A DNA stretch of 64,000 bases from Pseudomonas sp. UMAB-08 (GTDB taxonomy: Bacteria > Pseudomonadota > Gammaproteobacteria > Pseudomonadales > Pseudomonadaceae). The notes under the pieces were generated by a model. The model was not told where the DNA came from. It saw only the letters and a program-made list of their open reading frames with translations, and did no database searches. Position numbers and translations under genes: made by a program. Location: NCBI RefSeq assembly GCF_900095225.1, contig NZ_LT607430.1, positions 27,425 through 91,424 of the forward strand, read 5' to 3'. Shown in pieces: positions 1 to 8,504 of the stretch; within the stretch, counting starts at the first letter, position 1, and every line of letters starts with the position of its first letter.

Positions 1-472
1 AGTCAGCCAGGGCCATGGGTGCATGAATCACCGGCACCACCGAGCGACCGCATTGCTCGCACGCGCTGATAGCGATTTGCTGCCAGTGGGCCTGACGCTT
101 TTCTGCGCGTTCATCTTTGAGCCGAACTTCACAACGTTCACTGACGATGGGCGTGATTTCGCTGACGCCCAGCTCGGTCGCCTTCTGAATCGCCCAGTCC
201 ATACGCTCGCCGCGTGACAGCCCCTGACCCAAGTGAATCCGCAACGGCGATTCGATTTGCCCGGCAAATTGTTCATTCAACTGCACCCGCACGCGCTTCT
301 TGCCCACTTCGAGCAAGGCGCCGCGAAACTCGCTGCCCGAGCCGTCGAATACTTGCAGCGCGTCACCTTCGGCCATGCGCAATACGCGACCGATGTAGTG
401 CGCCTGGGCTTCTGGCAGCTCGTGCTCGCCGAGGCTCAAGGGCGCGTCGATAAAAAAGCGGGACAGTCTCAT
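1..472 (-). CDS. rsmE: 16S rRNA (uracil-1498-N3)-methyltransferase RsmE, 5' part only
   Basis: The reverse strand from the ATG at 472 reads MRLSRFFIDAPLSLGEHELP and continues in one open frame to the window edge, giving about 157 of the roughly 240 residues usual for RsmE. The N-terminal PUA-like part is visible (ELPEAQAHYIGRVLRM, then GSGSEFRGALLEVGKK), followed by the start of the SPOUT methyltransferase domain (LGQGLSRGERMDWAIQKATELGV, quoted here in part: RMDWAIQKATELGV). The family methylates U1498 of 16S rRNA in the assembled 30S subunit. The C-terminal knot that binds SAM lies outside the window. It sits just downstream of bioA on the same strand, a pairing I recall from other Pseudomonas, and a REP-like palindrome lies between the two. 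Function is from family recognition; the truncation is only the window boundary. Confidence 0.93.
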   Translation of the reverse strand, partial: MRLSRFFIDAPLSLGEHELPEAQAHYIGRVLRMAEGDALQVFDGSGSEFRGALLEVGKKRVRVQLNEQFAGQIESPLRIHLGQGLSRGERMDWAIQKATELGVSEITPIVSERCEVRLKDERAEKRQAHWQQIAISACEQCGRSVVPVIHAPMALAD

Positions 473-499
473 GTTCGTTCTCTGAAAGTGTTTAGGTCC

Positions 500-530
500 T
501 TGTAGGAGCGGGCAAGTGCGCGTCTACAAG
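500..530. repeat. REP-like palindrome between bioA and rsmE
   Basis: CTTGTAG...CTACAAG ends flank a core beginning GGAGCGGGCAAGTGCGCG, a degenerate copy of the Pseudomonas REP core found at many places in this window. It lies in the bioA-rsmE gap and could form an mRNA hairpin. Confidence 0.55.
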
Positions 531-533
531 GGA

Positions 534-1940
534 TCAGCCTGGATCTCGAAAGTCTGGATGAAAGTTTTCGTGCACCGCAACGCTGACGCTGGTGCGGGTC
601 GCGATGTCGATGCCTTCTGTGGCCACTTCGGCGAGAAAGTCGATTTCTTCCGGGGTGATGACATACGGCGGCAGGAAATACACCACGCTGCCAAGTGGCC
701 GCAGCAGGGCGCCACGCTCCAGCGCGTGCTGGAACACCTTCAAACCGCGTCGTTCTTGCCAGGGGTAAGCGGTTTTAGTGGCTTTGTCCTGCACCATCTC
801 GATGGCCAGCGCCATGCCGGTTTGACGGACTTCGGCGACATGGGGGTGATCGACCAGATGCGCGGTGGCGCTGGCCATGCGTTGCGCCAGGGCCTTGTTG
901 TTCTCGATGACGTTGTCTTGCTCGAAGATGTCCAGCGTCGCCAGTGCTGCCGCACACGCCAGCGGATTGCCGGTGTAGCTGTGCGAATGGAGGAAGGCGC
1001 GCAGGGTCGAGTAGTCATCGTAGAACGCGCTGTACACGTCATCGGTGGTGATGCACGCCGCCAAGGGCAGATAACCACCGGTCAGGGCTTTGGACAGGCA
1101 GAGGAAGTCCGGACGGATACCAGCCTGTTCGCACGCGAACATCGTTCCGGTGCGCCCGAAGCCGACGGCGATTTCGTCGTGAATCAAATGCACGCCATAC
1201 CGATCACAGGCCTCGCGCAACAGCGTGAGGTACACCGGGTGGTACATGCGCATACCGCCCGCGCCCTGAATCAACGGCTCGACAATCACCGCCGCGACAG
1301 TGTCGTGGTTCTCGGCCAGGGTCTGCTCCATGGCGGCGAACATGTTGCGCGAGTGCTCTTCCCAGCCCATGCCTTCAGGCCGGTGGTAGCAGTCCGGGCT
1401 TGGTACCTTGATGGTGTCGAGCAGCAGCGCTTTGTACGTCTCGGTGAACAACGGTACGTCGCCCACCGACATCGCCGCCATGGTTTCGCCGTGGTAGCTG
1501 TTGGTCAGGGTGACGAAGCGTTTTTTATTCGGCTGGCCGCGGTTGAGCCAGTAGTGAAAGCTCATTTTCAGCGCGACTTCGATGCAGGACGAACCATTAT
1601 CGGCGTAGAAGCAGCGGGTCAGGCCTTCGGGCGTCATCTTGATCAGACGCTCGGACAGCTCGATCACCGGTTGGTGGCTGAAGCCGGCAAGAATCACGTG
1701 TTCCAGCTGGTCGACCTGGTCTTTGATCCGTTGATTGATGCGCGGGTTTGAGTGACCGAACACGTTTACCCACCAGGAGCTCACGGCATCCAGGTAACGC
1801 TTGCCTTCGAAATCTTCAAGCCAGACACCTTTGCCGCTCTTGATCGGGATCAGCGGCAGGCTCTCGTGGTCTTTCATTTGGGTGCAGGGATGCCATAGCA
1901 CCGCTAGGTCGCGTTGCATCCACTGGTTATTCAGGCCCAT
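534..1940 (-). CDS. bioA: Adenosylmethionine--8-amino-7-oxononanoate transaminase BioA
   Basis: PLP-dependent class III aminotransferase that uses SAM as amino donor to make 7,8-diaminopelargonate in biotin synthesis (cytosol). From the chosen start it is 468 residues, normal for the family. Visible landmarks are WHPCTQMKDH near residue 16, the substrate-site motif SSWWVNVFGH near 54, HDEIAVGFGRTG near 254 and the Schiff-base lysine K284 in LCLSKALTGGYLPLAA. I chose the ATG at 1940 (MGLNNQWMQRDL) because GGAG lies about 8 bases upstream; a longer in-frame start at 1967 lacks this. No other bio genes are nearby, as is usual in Pseudomonas where bioA stands apart from bioBFCD. A 411-codon antisense frame over this gene is a GC artefact. 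Confidence 0.96.
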   Translation of the reverse strand: MGLNNQWMQRDLAVLWHPCTQMKDHESLPLIPIKSGKGVWLEDFEGKRYLDAVSSWWVNVFGHSNPRINQRIKDQVDQLEHVILAGFSHQPVIELSERLIKMTPEGLTRCFYADNGSSCIEVALKMSFHYWLNRGQPNKKRFVTLTNSYHGETMAAMSVGDVPLFTETYKALLLDTIKVPSPDCYHRPEGMGWEEHSRNMFAAMEQTLAENHDTVAAVIVEPLIQGAGGMRMYHPVYLTLLREACDRYGVHLIHDEIAVGFGRTGTMFACEQAGIRPDFLCLSKALTGGYLPLAACITTDDVYSAFYDDYSTLRAFLHSHSYTGNPLACAAALATLDIFEQDNVIENNKALAQRMASATAHLVDHPHVAEVRQTGMALAIEMVQDKATKTAYPWQERRGLKVFQHALERGALLRPLGSVVYFLPPYVITPEEIDFLAEVATEGIDIATRTSVSVAVHENFHPDFRDPG

Positions 1941-2162
1941 TGGCAATCTCCGGGTGGCAGCTCGCATGGCGCGAGGGCAAACAATGGCGCAAGCCTATGC
2001 AATGCCTGCGCGTGGGACAACCTCTTGTGTACTTTCAGTCCACATCAATAGCCCGACGGACATTGCTGGCAGGCCTATGGCGGCTGGCGTATCCTTCGCG
2101 GCTGCCTGAGTGTTCGGGCGCTATTTTCCGAAATATCCTACGTTTTTTCCGGAGTTTGCTGA

Positions 2163-3923
2163 ATGGTTGGTGTCTGGCTGCGCGCCTGTGCGCTGGTAAT
2201 GGTTGGGCTGGTCAGCGCGTCAGCGCTCGCTATCGACAAACAACACACGGCGATTGTGGTCGGCGGCGGTCTGGCTGGCCTGACGGCAGCGTACGAGCTG
2301 CAGGCCAAAGGCTGGCAGGTGACGTTGCTGGAAGCCAAGCCAAGCCTGGGAGGGCGTTCGGGTCTGGCCACCAGTGAGTGGATCGGCAACAGCAAGGCCC
2401 AGCCGGTACTGAACCAATACCTGGACCATTTCAAACTCAAGAGCGTGCCTGCGCCCGAGTTTGTACGTACTCCGGGTTACCTGATCGATGGCGAGTATTT
2501 CACGCCTGCCACCCTCGCCGCGAAGCAACCGGCAACGGCCGAGGCGATGAAGCGTTATAACGCCGCACTGGATGACTTGGCGCGCTCCATCGACAACCCG
2601 GAAAGCCCTGCGGCCAGCAGCACGCTGTTCGCCCTGGACCAGATCAACGTGTCCAACTGGCTGGATCGTTTGAACCTGCCCGCCACGGCGCGTCAATTGG
2701 TCAATCAGGAAATCCGTTCGCGCTACGACGAGCCGTCGCGTTTGTCGCTGTTGTATTTCGCACAGCAGTCCCGGGTTTATCGTAACGTCGATGACCGTGA
2801 CCGCCGTGCTGCGCGTCTGCCAGGCGGCAGTGCAGTGTTGGCCCAAGAGTTCGTCAAACAGCTGAAAAGCATCAAGACCAACTCGCCGGTGTCCGCGATC
2901 ATCCAGGACAAGGACGGCGTGACAGTCAAGGCTGGCGCGGTCGGCTATCAGGCGGAATACGTTGTGCTGGCCGTGCCATTGCGCGCGCTCGGCAATATCC
3001 AGATGACGCCAGCGCTGGATGCCCAGCACATGGGCGCGATCAAGGGGACCAACTACGGCTGGCGCGATCAGATCATGCTCAAGTTCAAGACCCCGGTCTG
3101 GGACAGCAAAGCGCGCATGTCTGGCGAGATTTACAGCAACACCGGCTTGGGTATGTTGTGGATCGAACCGGCCCTCAAGGGTGGCGCCAATGTGGTGATC
3201 AACCTGTCCGGCGACAATGCCCGCATCATGCAAACCTTCGGTGACAAGCAGTTGTCGGATCAGGTGTTGATTCGCTTGCACGCCTTCTACCCACAAGCCC
3301 GTGGCGCCTACCTGGGCTATGAAATTCGTCGTTACAGCACCGACCCGTCAACGGGCGGCGCTTACCTGGCCTTCGGTCCAGGGCAGATCAGCAAGTACTG
3401 GCGCTTGTGGGAAAAACCACTGCAGCGTGTAGCCTTTGCCGGTGAGCACACTGACACCTTGTACCCTGGCACGCTGGAAGGCGCATTGCGCACCGGCCAG
3501 CGCGCCGCCAGCCAGGTTCAGGACTTGGCTGCCGGTAAGTCGTTTGAACCGGTAAAAGTCGTACCGCCTGCAGCGCCAAGCGCACCTAAAGCAGCCAGCG
3601 GCGGTTTCTTCTCCAACCTGTTCGGTGGCTCGTCCGATAAAGCGCCTGCCAAGGTTGAGCCTGCCCCGGCTCCAGCCCCAGCGCCTGTTGTTGCGCCGGT
3701 TGCTCCGGTTGTCGCCCCAGTGGTGGTTGAACCCGTGAAGCCTGAGCCCGTGAAAGCGGAGCCGGCCAAGAAAGCGCCAGCCAAAGGCCATCCAGCGAAA
3801 AAGCCTGCCGCCAAAGAACCTGCGAAAAAAGCGCCTGCTAAACCGGCCCCGGCCAAAAAAGCCCCGGTGAAGAAGGCGCCTGTCACGCCGAGCGCTGTTC
3901 CCGCCGCTGACGTGAAGAGCTGA
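2163..3923 (+). CDS. Exported FAD-dependent amine oxidase with Ala/Pro/Lys-rich tail
   Basis: A 586-residue flavin amine oxidase family protein. Residues 1-23 form a signal peptide (hydrophobic core ending SASALA), followed directly by the dinucleotide-binding motif VVGGGLAGLTAAYELQAKG (residues about 32-50) and the GGRSG motif near 63. The C-terminal FAD-contact region reads FAGEHTDTLYPGTLEGALRT, near residue 425. The last 130 or so residues are a low-complexity tail, first Pro/Ala/Val-rich, then repeats of AKKAPAK type, resembling histone-H1-like tails; it is not part of the catalytic fold. The substrate cannot be told from sequence; a periplasmic mono- or polyamine oxidase is the natural guess. 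GGAG lies 8 bases before the ATG. It is monocistronic with a strong terminator behind it and diverges from bioA. Confidence 0.85.
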   Translation: MVGVWLRACALVMVGLVSASALAIDKQHTAIVVGGGLAGLTAAYELQAKGWQVTLLEAKPSLGGRSGLATSEWIGNSKAQPVLNQYLDHFKLKSVPAPEFVRTPGYLIDGEYFTPATLAAKQPATAEAMKRYNAALDDLARSIDNPESPAASSTLFALDQINVSNWLDRLNLPATARQLVNQEIRSRYDEPSRLSLLYFAQQSRVYRNVDDRDRRAARLPGGSAVLAQEFVKQLKSIKTNSPVSAIIQDKDGVTVKAGAVGYQAEYVVLAVPLRALGNIQMTPALDAQHMGAIKGTNYGWRDQIMLKFKTPVWDSKARMSGEIYSNTGLGMLWIEPALKGGANVVINLSGDNARIMQTFGDKQLSDQVLIRLHAFYPQARGAYLGYEIRRYSTDPSTGGAYLAFGPGQISKYWRLWEKPLQRVAFAGEHTDTLYPGTLEGALRTGQRAASQVQDLAAGKSFEPVKVVPPAAPSAPKAASGGFFSNLFGGSSDKAPAKVEPAPAPAPAPVVAPVAPVVAPVVVEPVKPEPVKAEPAKKAPAKGHPAKKPAAKEPAKKAPAKPAPAKKAPVKKAPVTPSAVPAADVKS

Positions 3924-3942
3924 TTGAGTCACTGCTGAATTG

Positions 3943-3976
3943 AAAAAGGCGCGGTCTGAGACCGCGCCTTTTTTTT
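3943..3976 (+). terminator. Rho-independent terminator after the amine oxidase gene
   Basis: A stem AAGGCGCGGT / ACCGCGCCTT with a short CTGAG loop is followed by a run of T. It begins about 20 bases after the stop codon. The rest of the gap to 4219 is AT-richer and presumably holds the promoter of the cytochrome b561 gene; I see no other element there. Confidence 0.92.
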
Positions 3977-4219
3977 CTTTCGCGATTCGCCGGGTATCTA
4001 CGGGCTGTGTCGCGCCGTTCATCGGAGTCGAATGTCCGATTGTCACGAGGCAGTGTTGTCGAACGAGCATTATCGGGATGCTTACTCGTCTTTTAAGAAT
4101 CGACCGAAGGTCGTTAGCCGGTTGAACTATCGTATTTCTCGATATTTCAAAGCGAAATTTTGCGCTTTCATTCGATAGATAAAAAGTTAGTCTGAGACCC
4201 ACTCTTGAAGGTAACTGTG

Positions 4220-4768
4220 ATGCAGCTACGCAACTCCTCCTCTCGTTACGGTCTGGTCAGCATCTTGCTGCACTGGGGTGTGGCGCTTGTTGTCTTTGGT
4301 TTGTTTGCACTCGGTCTGTGGATGGTCGACCTCGACTACTACGATACCTGGCGCAAAGCGGCTCCTGACCTGCACAAGAGCATTGGTCTTACCCTGTTCG
4401 CTGTGATGGTGGTCAGGGTGGTATGGCGTTTTATCAGCCCGCCACCTCCTGCACTGTCCGCTCAGAGTCGGCTCGTCCAATGGGGTGCGAAGTTCGGGCA
4501 TCTGTTTCTTTATGTCGGTTTGTTTGCCGTGATGGTTGCCGGTTACCTCATTTCCACCGCCGACGGTGTGGGGATTCCGGTGTTTGATCTGTTCGAGGTG
4601 CCGGCGTTGATTTCCAGCATCCCCGATCAGGCAGACGTTGCGGGCGCTGTTCATGAGTACTTGGCCTGGGCACTGGTGATTATCGCTGGACTTCACGCCC
4701 TGGCCGCATTGAAACACCACTTTATTGATCGCGATGCGACCCTTACGCGCATGTTGGGTCGCGACTAA
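4220..4768 (+). CDS. Cytochrome b561 family membrane protein
   Basis: An inner-membrane b-type cytochrome of 182 residues with four predicted membrane helices, beginning near residues 9-33 (GLVSILLHWGVALVVFGLFA). Candidate heme histidines are in LLHWG, LHKSIG, the VHEYLAW segment and GLHALAALKHHF, the pattern of the CybB/YodB-type family that moves electrons between the quinone pool and periplasmic partners. The start is the ATG at 4220, with GAAGG 8 bases upstream; an in-frame TTG at 4205 is less likely. The gene is followed after 26 bases by a yceI gene, and the b561-yceI pair is a common arrangement, suggesting that the two work together on isoprenoid or quinone-like ligands. That link is inference from context. 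Confidence 0.92.
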   Translation: MQLRNSSSRYGLVSILLHWGVALVVFGLFALGLWMVDLDYYDTWRKAAPDLHKSIGLTLFAVMVVRVVWRFISPPPPALSAQSRLVQWGAKFGHLFLYVGLFAVMVAGYLISTADGVGIPVFDLFEVPALISSIPDQADVAGAVHEYLAWALVIIAGLHALAALKHHFIDRDATLTRMLGRD

Positions 4769-4794
4769 TGTTCAACCTAAACGGGAATAAACGC

Positions 4795-5376
4795 ATGTTG
4801 AAGAAGACGCTCGCCGCTCTGGCTCTGGGTACTGCTCTGTTGTCCGCCGGGCAAGTGATGGCCGCTGATTACAAAGTCGATAAGGAAGGCCAGCACGCCT
4901 TCGTTAACTTCAAGATCAGCCATCTGGGCTTCAGCTACATCTACGGTACGTTCAAGGACTGGGACGGCACCTTCAGCTTCGACGCCAAGAACCCGGAAGC
5001 CAGCAAAATTAATGTCACGCTGAAAACTGCCAGCGTCGACACTAACCACGCTGAACGTGACAAGCACATCCGCACTCCTGATTTCCTGGACGTCGCGAAA
5101 TTCCCGGAAGCCAAATTCGTATCGACTTCGGTCAAGTCGACGGGCACCGACACGGCTGACGTGACCGGTAACCTGACGCTGCACGGCGTGACAAAGCCAG
5201 TCGTGATCGCTGCGCATTTCCTGGGCGAAGGCAAAGATCCATGGGGCGGCTACCGTGCAGCTTTTGAAGGCACCACCACTATCAAGTTGAAAGACTTCGC
5301 GATTCAGAAAGATCTGGGCCCTAAAACCCAGGAACTTGAGCTGATCTTCTCGTTTGAAGGCGTTCAAGCCAAGTAA
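4795..5376 (+). CDS. YceI family periplasmic lipid-binding protein
   Basis: A 193-residue precursor with a clear signal peptide (MLKKTLAALALGTALLSAGQ, cleavage after VMA before ADYKVD). The mature part is a YceI lipocalin-like barrel, with ADYKVDKEGQHAFVNFKISH at the N-terminus, LKTASVDTNHAERDKHIRTP in the middle and KDFAIQKDLG near the end. Family members bind polyisoprenoids or quinone-like lipids in a hydrophobic tunnel. I start it at the ATG at 4795 because the signal peptide begins there; an upstream in-frame ATG at 4768 would add nine unhelpful residues. It is probably co-transcribed with the b561 gene and ends at a terminator. Confidence 0.94.
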   Translation: MLKKTLAALALGTALLSAGQVMAADYKVDKEGQHAFVNFKISHLGFSYIYGTFKDWDGTFSFDAKNPEASKINVTLKTASVDTNHAERDKHIRTPDFLDVAKFPEAKFVSTSVKSTGTDTADVTGNLTLHGVTKPVVIAAHFLGEGKDPWGGYRAAFEGTTTIKLKDFAIQKDLGPKTQELELIFSFEGVQAK

Positions 5377-5392
5377 GGTTTGCTCGTAACCT

Positions 5393-5422
5393 AAAAACGC
5401 CGACCTTGGGGTCGGCGTTTTT
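5393..5422 (+). terminator. Rho-independent terminator after yceI
   Basis: AAAAACGCCGAC / GTCGGCGTTTTT stem with a 6-base loop; flanking A and T runs make it usable in both directions. Confidence 0.93.
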
Positions 5423-5451
5423 ATGTCTGGAATTGCATTATCACCACGCAT

Positions 5452-5481
5452 AAAAAAACGCCCCGGTCGGGGCGTTTTTTT
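5452..5481 (-). terminator. Rho-independent terminator after rhlE
   Basis: AAAAAAACGCCCC / GGGGCGTTTTTTT stem with a 4-base loop, 18 bases beyond the rhlE stop. Being symmetrical it also backs up the yceI terminator on the other strand. Confidence 0.93.
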
Positions 5482-5498
5482 ATGCAGCGTGCTTAGCC

Positions 5499-7385
5499 TT
5501 AACCTTCGCGGTTGCGGGTCAGCAAAGCGGGTTTCTCACCCCGTGGACGGCTTGGCAGTTGGTCGAGTTGATCGGCCGACGGGAAGCGATCGCTTTTTGA
5601 CTCTTTGTGCACGATCTTCGGCTGAGGTGCCCCTTCGCGAGGACCTCTGACCGCAGGTTCCTGACGCGCTGGCTGATCATCGCGAGCAGCCGCAGGACGG
5701 CGATTGCGTGGAGCGTCGTCACGACGAGCCTGGCCATCGCGTGGCGCGCCATTACGTGGACCAGAGCGAGCCGCGGGCGGTGTGCCCGTGGTCGAACCAG
5801 CGCCGGTGCGAGGACCGCTTGGGCGGCCCGAGCTTGGCGCGCGGGCCGCTGGAGCAGCACCGCCTGCGGCAGCCGCAGGGGCCGGAGCGCCTGGACGACG
5901 ACCACGACTCTGGCCTTTATTCGGGTACGGGCTGACATAGTCGGCACGGTTACCGAAGTTATCCACTTCGTCGTCCAGGAACTCGTCCGGGGCGCGGTCG
6001 GCACGCGGGGTTGCCTGACGCTGCTCGCGGGCAGGTGTGCCCTCGCGCGGCTTCTGGGCTGGACGCTCAGGACGTGCGGCGGCTGCCGGTTTTTCCTGAC
6101 CCTTGTCCTTGCCTTTGTCCTTGCGGCCACCACCACCGCCACTGCCGGTCGGGCCATCGCCGCGAGGACCACGGGGTGCGCGTGGGTTACGCACATCCGG
6201 ACGCTCACGTACTTCTGGCTTCTCGGCTTCAACGGTTGTGATATCGAAGCCCATCAGGTCGCCATCGGCGATTTTCTGTTTGGTCATGCGCTCAATGCTT
6301 TTGAGCAGCTTCTCTTCATCCGGCGCGACCAGCGAAATGGCCTCACCGCTGCGGCCCGCACGGCCGGTACGGCCAATACGGTGCACGTAATCTTCGTCGA
6401 CGTTTGGCAGTTCGAAGTTGACGACGTGGGGCAGTTGATCGATATCGAGACCGCGCGCGGCGATATCGGTGGCGACCATGATTCGCACCTGGCCAGCCTT
6501 GAAATCAGCCAGTGCTTTGGTTCGGGCGTTCTGGCTCTTGTTACCGTGGATCGCCACCGCCGTGAGGCCGTGCTTGTCCAGGTACTCAGCCAGACGGTTT
6601 GCACCGTGCTTGGTCCGGGTGAAAACCAGCACCTGTTCCCAGGCGCCTGCGGTAATCAAATGCGCCAGCAACGAGCGTTTATGGCTCGAAGACAGACGGA
6701 ATACGCGCTGCTCGATACGCTCGACCGTGGTGTTCGGCGGCGTGACTTCGATGCGTTCCGGGTTGTGCAGCAGCTTGCCGGCCAAGGCCGTGATGTCGTT
6801 GGAGAAGGTCGCCGAGAACAGCAGGTTCTGGCGCTTGGCAGGCAGGCGAGCCAAGACTTTCTTCACGTCATGCACGAAGCCCATGTCGAGCATCCGGTCG
6901 GCTTCATCGAGCACCAGAATTTCAACGCGGGACAAATCGACGCTGCCCTGACCGGCCAGATCGAGCAGACGGCCTGGGCAGGCCACCAACACATCAACGC
7001 CTCTAGCCATGGCCTGGACTTGCGGGTTCGTGCCGACACCGCCAAAAATAACGGCGCTGACGAACTTCAGATCCCGTGCATACACCTTGAAGCTATCGTG
7101 TACTTGCGCCGCGAGCTCGCGGGTTGGGGTCAGGACCAAAACCCGCGGTTGGCGCGGGCCGTGACGCTGGGATTTGTCCGGATGACCGTTGGGGAACAAC
7201 CGTTCCAGAATCGGAAGGGCGAAGCCGCCGGTTTTACCAGTACCTGTCTGCGCGGCAACCATCAGGTCGCGACCTTGCAACACGGCGGGAATGGCCCGCT
7301 GTTGCACCGGAGTAGGCTCGGTATAGCCCGCTGCCTCGATGGCGCGGACTAAAGCCTCGGAGAGACCGAGGGAAGCAAAGGACAT
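5499..7385 (-). CDS. rhlE: DEAD-box ATP-dependent RNA helicase RhlE
   Basis: An RNA helicase of 628 residues. The RecA-like core carries the Q motif (TPVQQRAIP, residue 25 on), motif I AQTGTGKT (45-52), motif II DEAD (160-163), motif III SATF, motif V TDIAARGLDI and motif VI HRIGRTGRAGR. After about residue 390 follows a roughly 240-residue disordered tail rich in Arg, Gly, Pro and Ala, typical of Pseudomonas RhlE proteins and likely an RNA-binding extension. The start is the ATG at 7385 (MSFASLGLSEAL), with AGGA just upstream; an in-frame upstream start would add 11 residues. The family acts in ribosome assembly and RNA turnover. It is transcribed alone. A 581-codon frame on the other strand is an antisense artefact. 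Confidence 0.95.
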   Translation of the reverse strand: MSFASLGLSEALVRAIEAAGYTEPTPVQQRAIPAVLQGRDLMVAAQTGTGKTGGFALPILERLFPNGHPDKSQRHGPRQPRVLVLTPTRELAAQVHDSFKVYARDLKFVSAVIFGGVGTNPQVQAMARGVDVLVACPGRLLDLAGQGSVDLSRVEILVLDEADRMLDMGFVHDVKKVLARLPAKRQNLLFSATFSNDITALAGKLLHNPERIEVTPPNTTVERIEQRVFRLSSSHKRSLLAHLITAGAWEQVLVFTRTKHGANRLAEYLDKHGLTAVAIHGNKSQNARTKALADFKAGQVRIMVATDIAARGLDIDQLPHVVNFELPNVDEDYVHRIGRTGRAGRSGEAISLVAPDEEKLLKSIERMTKQKIADGDLMGFDITTVEAEKPEVRERPDVRNPRAPRGPRGDGPTGSGGGGGRKDKGKDKGQEKPAAAARPERPAQKPREGTPAREQRQATPRADRAPDEFLDDEVDNFGNRADYVSPYPNKGQSRGRRPGAPAPAAAAGGAAPAARAPSSGRPSGPRTGAGSTTGTPPAARSGPRNGAPRDGQARRDDAPRNRRPAAARDDQPARQEPAVRGPREGAPQPKIVHKESKSDRFPSADQLDQLPSRPRGEKPALLTRNREG

Positions 7386-7608
7386 GAGTAATCCTGTTTT
7401 AGTTAGGGCTGTGCCCATTGAGAAGGTCTTGCCTGGCGTGAATGGCGTTTAGAGGACGCAATCCCGTCCGGTCCTGCTGGGTCTTGACGTGCGTCTCGGC
7501 ATATCGGCGCGGGAAAGAAAAGTCGCGACTGACGTGATCGAGATGCCTTATGCAAGGCCGAGCGTCCGGGCGTAAGCCTGGCGGGAAGGCCGGAGTATAA
7601 CAGAGCAA

Positions 7609-8439
7609 TCACAACGCGCTGCTTTCCTGCTGCTCAACGGTTTTTTCAGGCGCAGACGCCGGTTGCAGTGGCGTGGTGAGCAACGTGGCAGCCGTTGGCG
7701 TCGCATCGCCGGCATAGCGGGCACTCAACTCGGCGTACGCCGGTTCGCGTTTGAAGCGTTTGAGCTCGGCACCAAAGCGCTGCACCAGCAGGTCCATGCC
7801 CACATTTTTGCGCAGGGCAAGGTATTGCGGCTCATGGCTGATAACGGTTGGCAACTGGCTGATTTGCTCGCGAACCTTCAATTCATCAAGCAGGTACTGG
7901 CCGACACGACGGTCGGTAATCACCAGATCGATACGCCCGCGCAGAAGCTTGCCGAAATTGGCTTCATGGGTGGGCGCTTCTTCACGGGTGAACAGCGGTG
8001 AATCCCTGAACTCCGGGCCGTAAAGATAGCCCGGCGAAACCCCCACGGTCAGACCTCGCAGGTCTTCCAGGCTTTGAAACGGATGGGGACGGGCGTTGGC
8101 GTAGAACAGCACGAACTCGACATCGGAGAGGGGCTCGCTGGGGTACAGCAAGGAATCAGTGCGCTCGGCGTTCTGGAAAATATCCAGTGCGCCGTCAGCC
8201 TGGCCCTGTTCAAGCATCGCCAGGCAACGCTTCCAGGGCAGGAAATGCCATTCCACTTCGATGCCCAGGCGCTGGAAGATGATCGACGTTGTTTCGTAGT
8301 CCAGCCCGCGTGCCTGGCCATCCTCCATGTACACGTAAGGTGCCCAGGGTTCGGTGACGATGCGCAGTTTTTCGCCTAAAGCAGTGAAGCTAAGGCAAGT
8401 GAGGAACAGGGCAGTCAGGAATCGGGCAATGTCAGGCAT
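7609..8439 (-). CDS. Periplasmic solute-binding protein, SBP_bac_3 type
   Basis: A 276-residue precursor with a signal peptide (residues 1-22, hydrophobic FLTALFLTCLSFTALG) and a type II periplasmic-binding fold. EKLRIVTEPWAPYVYMEDGQ at the start of the mature part and the RGLDYETTSIIFQRLGIEVE stretch are typical of polar-amino-acid binding proteins. The C-terminal 35 residues are low-complexity (TPTAATLLTTPLQPAS). No permease or ATPase gene adjoins it, so it is either an orphan binding protein or a periplasmic sensor partner; the ligand is unknown. The 223-base gap upstream to rhlE shows nothing I can name. Confidence 0.85.
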   Translation of the reverse strand: MPDIARFLTALFLTCLSFTALGEKLRIVTEPWAPYVYMEDGQARGLDYETTSIIFQRLGIEVEWHFLPWKRCLAMLEQGQADGALDIFQNAERTDSLLYPSEPLSDVEFVLFYANARPHPFQSLEDLRGLTVGVSPGYLYGPEFRDSPLFTREEAPTHEANFGKLLRGRIDLVITDRRVGQYLLDELKVREQISQLPTVISHEPQYLALRKNVGMDLLVQRFGAELKRFKREPAYAELSARYAGDATPTAATLLTTPLQPASAPEKTVEQQESSAL

Positions 8440-8504
8440 CGCCTGAGATTACGACGGACGTTGCCTAAATAGAAGCTCTGGATCGGACGCCTGCGGCTAA
8501 TGGA

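Noticed and set aside
516..1751. 411-codon open frame on the plus strand across bioA
   Set aside because: Antisense to a well-recognised gene; residue content (His, Arg, Gln, Val rich) is that of a GC-rich third-position shadow and no family is recognisable.
5607..7352. 581-codon open frame on the plus strand across rhlE
   Set aside because: Complete overlap with the helicase motifs on the other strand; no ribosome site and no recognisable domain.
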